The notes below the pieces were generated by a model that ran no database searches, was not told where the DNA came from, and saw only the letters and a list, made by a program, of their open reading frames with translations. Positions 59,618 through 64,000 of a stretch of DNA of 64,000 bases are shown piece after piece. The position numbers and the translations under genes are program-made. Every line of letters starts with the position of its first letter. Within the stretch, counting starts at the first letter, position 1. This DNA is from Fructilactobacillus sanfranciscensis DSM 20451 (GTDB lineage: Bacteria > Bacillota > Bacilli > Lactobacillales > Lactobacillaceae). The DNA is taken from positions 62,001-126,000 of the forward strand of contig NZ_AYYM01000001.1 of assembly GCF_001436035.1 (NCBI RefSeq). Direction: 5' to 3'.

Positions 59618-60274
59618 TTAAACTAAATCTGATTTATCTAATTTATGCTTTAAGTATCCAGTTTCATTCCATTGTTTCATGGTAAAAGTTCTACCGGAGT
59701 CATGCGTTTCAATGATGGTAGTACTAGTGTTAGCTAGTCCCCCACGTTTTCGTAAATCTTTTAGAGGAACTCCCACTAAATCATTAATTAAAGCATTTAA
59801 AGCCGCCCCATGACTGACAAATAAAATATTATCATCGTCATTGAAATTTTTCGCTACTTCCATAACTTTACTTCTCATTCGCTTAATTAATTCGGGAAAG
59901 GTTTCTCCCCCAATTTCACTGGGGTCATAAAGATCGGGATGATTTCTAAAGTTATCGAAAGTTTCCGGGAATTGTTCCTTTGCTTCTTCAAACTTCATCC
60001 CTTCCATTTTACCTAATTTAAATTCCTCTAACCGATTATCTAACGACAAGGGGACATTATTATTAAGCTCAGCTTTAATGTGCTCTGCTGTAATTCTAGT
60101 TCGTTTAATCGGACTTGCATAAATGTGCTTAAATTTAACTGGGTTAAGATATTTTCCAACTAAAGCCATTTCAGTATAACTTTGTGGTAATAGAGGGGAG
60201 TCTCCCCCAGCACCCTGGTAGCGGCTTTCAAGGTTCCATTCAGTTTTTCCGTGTCTAACAAAGTATAAGTTCAT
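59618..60274 (-). CDS. Histidine phosphatase family protein
   Basis: 218-aa phosphoglycerate-mutase-like phosphatase. Catalytic VRHGKTEWN near the N-terminus, SPIKRT arginine, acid-base Glu in EFKLGKMEG and the second His in VSHGAAL. Substrate unknown; family members include broad phosphatases and cofactor-independent mutase-like enzymes. The start is ATG 60274 (MNLYFVRHG), with AGGATGG upstream; ATG 60283 lies in that site and is rejected. Confidence 0.88.
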   Translation of the reverse strand: MNLYFVRHGKTEWNLESRYQGAGGDSPLLPQSYTEMALVGKYLNPVKFKHIYASPIKRTRITAEHIKAELNNNVPLSLDNRLEEFKLGKMEGMKFEEAKEQFPETFDNFRNHPDLYDPSEIGGETFPELIKRMRSKVMEVAKNFNDDDNILFVSHGAALNALINDLVGVPLKDLRKRGGLANTSTTIIETHDSGRTFTMKQWNETGYLKHKLDKSDLV

Positions 60275-60304
60275 GGCTTCCATCCTAAATATTAATATAC
60301 TGCT

Positions 60305-60333
60305 ATTATGCCAGTTTATTCATTGATAATCAA
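60305..60333 (-). promoter_or_regulatory. Promoter of the phosphatase-TPR-recD2 unit
   Basis: Minus strand TTGATT (60328-60333), 17-bp spacer, CATAAT (60305-60310). Its -35 box overlaps the T tract of the mnmA terminator. Confidence 0.55.
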
Positions 60334-60361
60334 AAAAGCTCGACTGAAAAGTCGGGCTTTT
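60332..60361 (-). terminator. Intrinsic terminator after mnmA
   Basis: AAAAGCCCGACT and AGTCGAGCTTTT arms around a TTTC loop on the minus strand, followed by T6, next to the mnmA stop. Confidence 0.88.
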
Positions 60362-60363
60362 AC

Positions 60364-61512
<1,149 letters not shown>

Positions 61513-61554
61513 TCAGAAATCCACGATTTGAAGGTCGTAATTCCAGTACAATCT

Positions 61555-61584
61555 ATCATACGATATAGAACGACCGGCTTGCAA
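61555..61584 (-). promoter_or_regulatory. Promoter of mnmA
   Basis: Minus strand TTGCAA (61579-61584), 18-bp spacer, TATGAT (61555-61560). Confidence 0.6.
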
Positions 61585-61599
61585 GTGATTATAATTAAT

Positions 61600-61625
61600 A
61601 AAAAAGAAAACCACGAATGATTTTC
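61600..61625 (-). terminator. Intrinsic terminator after the DUF1831 gene
   Basis: GAAAATCA and TGGTTTTC arms with a TTCG tetraloop (one G-U pair) and T6 on the minus strand, close to the DUF1831 stop. Confidence 0.85.
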
Positions 61626-61633
61626 TCAGTTAC

Positions 61634-61978
61634 TTATGATTTAATAAATACCTTTCGCAATATGAAATTATCCATCAAAAAATCAAATTGAGTTCTTTCA
61701 TTTTCATACTTATCAGTTGAAAAAATATCAACTTCTTTCAACTCTGAACCATCCACAACAGATAACTTAAATGATTTTAAATCCTGTTTAATCATCACTT
61801 TTAGTTTAATTGATTTTTTAAGATAAGGTGAATTAGGATCTAATGAACGCTTAAATTCGAAATTACCATTCCGCGTTTTTGTAAAACCTAAATCACTTAA
61901 GGTAAATAATTTTAATTCAGAACTAAGTTGATATTGGTGATCATCACCCTTTAATCTTACTACTTCGTTAAATGCCAT
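61634..61978 (-). CDS. DUF1831 protein, cysteine-desulfurase neighbour
   Basis: 114-aa soluble protein (MAFNEVVRLKGDDHQYQLS, RSLDPNSPYLKKS) of the DUF1831 family found in Lactobacillales between a cysteine desulfurase and mnmA. No cysteine is present, so it is not itself a sulfur carrier. Its ATG overlaps the desulfurase stop by one base, suggesting coupled production and perhaps a partner role. Confidence 0.85.
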   Translation of the reverse strand: MAFNEVVRLKGDDHQYQLSSELKLFTLSDLGFTKTRNGNFEFKRSLDPNSPYLKKSIKLKVMIKQDLKSFKLSVVDGSELKEVDIFSTDKYENERTQFDFLMDNFILRKVFIKS

Positions 61979-63138
61979 TATCTTGCCCTTCTTTTGTTTA
62001 AACGTTCTACAATTTTAGCTGTAGTTTCAATAAAACCATTTACATCCGCTTCAGTGGTATATCTACCAAAACTAACCCGAATTGATTCACTAACCCTTGG
62101 ATTATCCTTACCATACATTGCAATTAAAACATGTGAAGGCTCTAAATTACCAGCGGTACAAGCTGATCCACCAGAAATTGCATAACCATCCAAATCAAGA
62201 TTATTTTGCATGACATAAGTTGAAATTCCTTTAATCCACAAATTTAAAACATGTGGTGAACTATTGGTATCTAAACTTCCATTCACATCAAAATCAACCT
62301 TGTGAGCTTTCAATCCCGCGACAATTTGTTGTTTAAAGCCACGAAAACGTGTTTCTCGTTTGGCTTTTTCCGTTGGCGTTAAAGTCTTAACCGCCGCCGC
62401 AAACCCTGCAATTCCGGGCACATTTTCCGTCCCAGCCCTTCGCTTTTCTTCTTGATCGCCACCTAAAACAAAACTAGTGAATTTTAAACCATCTTTTCGG
62501 TATAAAAATCCCATCATTTTTGGACCATTAATTTTGTGGGCTGAAGTTGATAATAAATCAATGTGATCACGTTTAACATCAATATCAGTCAACCCATAGG
62601 CTTGCACTGCATCCGTATGGAACCAAGCTTGGTGGACTTTTAGCAACTCACCAATTTCATGAATTGGCATGATACTTCCCACTTCATTATTAACTGACAT
62701 GATGGAAACTAAAATTGTGTCATCATCCAACGCATCCTTTAAATCATCCATTGAAATTTGCCCGTTTTCATCAACTGGCAAATAAGTAACACGAAATCCA
62801 TGTTTCTCTAAATAATGCATAGGTTTTAAAATTGCTTCATGTTCAACAGCAGTGGTAATAATATGCCGTCCCAGTGCTTTTCGTGCTTCTGCCGTTCTAA
62901 GGACAGCCGTATTATCACTTTCACTCCCACCAGAAGTGAAAACAATTTCGTCATCATCGGCATTGATACTTTGTGCAATTACATGTCGACTATCTTCCAA
63001 AACTGCTTTAGCTTGCCGGCCCAATCCATATAAAGTTGAAGCGTTTCCAAATAAGTTTTTATATTTATCAGTTAATTCAGTCAAAACTTCATCTGAAATG
63101 GGCGTTGTTGCTGCATTATCTAAATAAACTTCACTCAT
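61978..63138 (-). CDS. Cysteine desulfurase (IscS/NifS family)
   Basis: PLP enzyme releasing sulfur from cysteine as a persulfide. 386 aa; N-terminal YLDNAATTPIS, PLP lysine in STSAHKINGPK, active-site cysteine in GGSACTAGN. Position next to DUF1831 and mnmA suggests it mainly feeds tRNA thiolation (IscS2/NifZ-like); an Fe-S role cannot be ruled out. Confidence 0.94.
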   Translation of the reverse strand: MSEVYLDNAATTPISDEVLTELTDKYKNLFGNASTLYGLGRQAKAVLEDSRHVIAQSINADDDEIVFTSGGSESDNTAVLRTAEARKALGRHIITTAVEHEAILKPMHYLEKHGFRVTYLPVDENGQISMDDLKDALDDDTILVSIMSVNNEVGSIMPIHEIGELLKVHQAWFHTDAVQAYGLTDIDVKRDHIDLLSTSAHKINGPKMMGFLYRKDGLKFTSFVLGGDQEEKRRAGTENVPGIAGFAAAVKTLTPTEKAKRETRFRGFKQQIVAGLKAHKVDFDVNGSLDTNSSPHVLNLWIKGISTYVMQNNLDLDGYAISGGSACTAGNLEPSHVLIAMYGKDNPRVSESIRVSFGRYTTEADVNGFIETTAKIVERLNKRRAR

Positions 63139-63152
63139 AGTTAACCTTCTTT

Positions 63153-63842
63153 TTATTTTTCAAATAAATTCAAAAGCATTTGTGCTGATTGGTGTCCAGC
63201 TTGAACAAGAAATTCAGAAAAACTTTGATTGGCATCTTCATCACCAGTATCTGACATTGCTCGTACTACCACATAAGGTACATTAAATTGATGTGCAACT
63301 TGACCTACAGCAGCACCTTCCATTTCTCCAGCTAAGACATCGGGGAAATGTTTTTTAATTTCAGCAACCATTGCTTTTCCAGCAATAAATTGATCACCAG
63401 TCACAATCAACCCATAGTGAACATTCAAGCCACTATCAGTTGATGCATTACCAATTTTTTTACCCCACTCAGAATCAGCTTTAAATCGAGCTGGTTGACC
63501 AGGTAATTGACCCCACACTTCACCATCAGCCGTACAATTAACGTCGTGATAGGCTGTTTCAGTGGCAATGACAATGTCACCAACCTTTAAGCCATCGCCA
63601 ATTCCAGCGGCTGATCCAGAATGAATCATTACATCAATCTTAAAATTGGTTAGTAATAAAGCAGCAGTGATTCCAGCTTCAACTTTTCCAATTCCTGATT
63701 TAACCAACACAACGTTTTTCCCATTAATCGTTCCTTTGTAAAAAGGAAGCGTACCAATTGTAATTTCTTCTTCATTTTCAAGGGCGTCTTTCAATTCCTT
63801 GATTTCCTCGTCCATTGCACAAATAATTCCAAATGTTTTCAA
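63153..63842 (-). CDS. mtnN: 5'-methylthioadenosine/S-adenosylhomocysteine nucleosidase
   Basis: Cleaves MTA and SAH to adenine and the ribosyl product; removes inhibitors made by SAM-dependent methylation and leads to AI-2 if LuxS is present. 229 aa; IICAMDEEIKEL, SGSAAGIGDGLKVGD, GEMEGAAVGQVA with the ribose-binding Glu, and the catalytic Asp in RAMSDTGDE. The start is TTG 63842, 7 nt after GGAG. Confidence 0.95.
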   Translation of the reverse strand: MKTFGIICAMDEEIKELKDALENEEEITIGTLPFYKGTINGKNVVLVKSGIGKVEAGITAALLLTNFKIDVMIHSGSAAGIGDGLKVGDIVIATETAYHDVNCTADGEVWGQLPGQPARFKADSEWGKKIGNASTDSGLNVHYGLIVTGDQFIAGKAMVAEIKKHFPDVLAGEMEGAAVGQVAHQFNVPYVVVRAMSDTGDEDANQSFSEFLVQAGHQSAQMLLNLFEK

Positions 63843-63859
63843 AATTCTACTCCTTTTTA

Positions 63860-64000
63860 TTAACCCATAAATCGCATAATTAATAATACTAAAATCAATA
63901 ATAAAGCTAAAATAAAAATTGCAACATTCAAACGGCGACCAAGTCGTTTTTGTTTAAATTCAGACGTGTCACGTTCTGAACGACTGCCTACAGTTGCTTG
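63860..64000 (-). CDS. Small membrane-anchored protein (N-terminus outside window)
   Basis: The last 46 codons of a frame that enters from the right edge: a basic, Ser/Arg/Glu-rich stretch (SRSERDTSEFKQKRLGRR) followed by one C-terminal membrane span (VAIFILALLLILVLLIM) and a short tail RFMG before the stop at 63860-63862. AAAGGAG for mtnN follows directly, so it belongs to the same transcript. Tail-anchored proteins of this kind precede mtnN in several lactobacilli; function unknown. Confidence 0.65.
   Translation of the reverse strand, partial: QATVGSRSERDTSEFKQKRLGRRLNVAIFILALLLILVLLIMRFMG

Overview
This 64 kb window is chromosomal DNA from a low-GC (mid-30s % by eye) lactic acid bacterium. 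The gene content and order (iscS-DUF1831-mnmA, comEA-comEB-comEC-holA, rpoY-rnjA, murT-gatD, rpsO/rnjB/tuf, DUF1146-murA-mbl) are those of Lactobacillaceae. The D-Ala ligase carries Phe260 at the position that marks D-Ala-D-Lac ligases, which fits a vancomycin-insensitive, probably heterofermentative lineage; the exact genus cannot be fixed from the sequence alone. No phage, IS element, CRISPR array or rRNA operon was seen. Most genes lie on the minus strand.

Layout. 1-6,109: end of an XRE regulator with a dyad in front of it, ddl, then a cell-wall and shape unit read leftward (DUF1146-murA-mbl-yidD/DUF2969-rodA). 6,285-12,674: atpBEFHAGDC with a clear promoter and terminator. 12,896-18,446: tdk-prfA-prmC-sua5-glyA-upp. 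18,633-20,689 (+): murT-gatD for lipid II amidation. 20,690-21,014: terminators, a candidate small RNA and tRNA-Ser(CGA). 21,015-25,180: rnz-lapA-recJ-apt. 25,283-33,773: two small plus-strand genes among uvrC-obgE, clpX-engB, tig and tuf. 33,942-37,511: TPR-like gene, degenerate rnjB, rpsO with a structured leader, rpsT. 37,527-42,019: the comE DNA-uptake operon plus holA. 42,157-44,078: a small accessory cluster (AP2-domain remnant, GNAT, two unknowns, glutathione peroxidase) inside an otherwise conserved block. 44,172-47,703: ftsW-ylbG-rsmD-coaD-sepM. 47,807-51,789: typA with a terminator inside its 5' leader, UPF0223, an LDH-fold pseudoenzyme, def. 51,818-54,363: unknown membrane protein and rpoY-rnjA. 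54,453-60,274: phosphatase-TPR-recD2-prs-AKR. 60,364-64,000: mnmA, then a partial membrane protein-mtnN-iscS-DUF1831.

Together these are mainly housekeeping functions: peptidoglycan synthesis and cell shape (Ddl, MurA, RodA, FtsW, Mbl, MurT/GatD), ATP synthesis, translation and its quality control, RNA decay (RNase J1/J2, RNase Z), DNA repair and uptake, and tRNA thiolation. Start codons are often TTG or GTG, and several starts were moved to match Shine-Dalgarno sites. The most unusual items are: (i) a full-length lactate dehydrogenase homologue that lacks every recognisable catalytic residue; (ii) an intrinsic terminator between the typA promoter and its start codon; (iii) a promoter-terminator pair without an ORF next to tRNA-Ser (candidate ~60-nt sRNA); (iv) an in-frame YidD-DUF2969 fusion that keeps an internal ribosome site; (v) two genes whose best start appears to be ATT.
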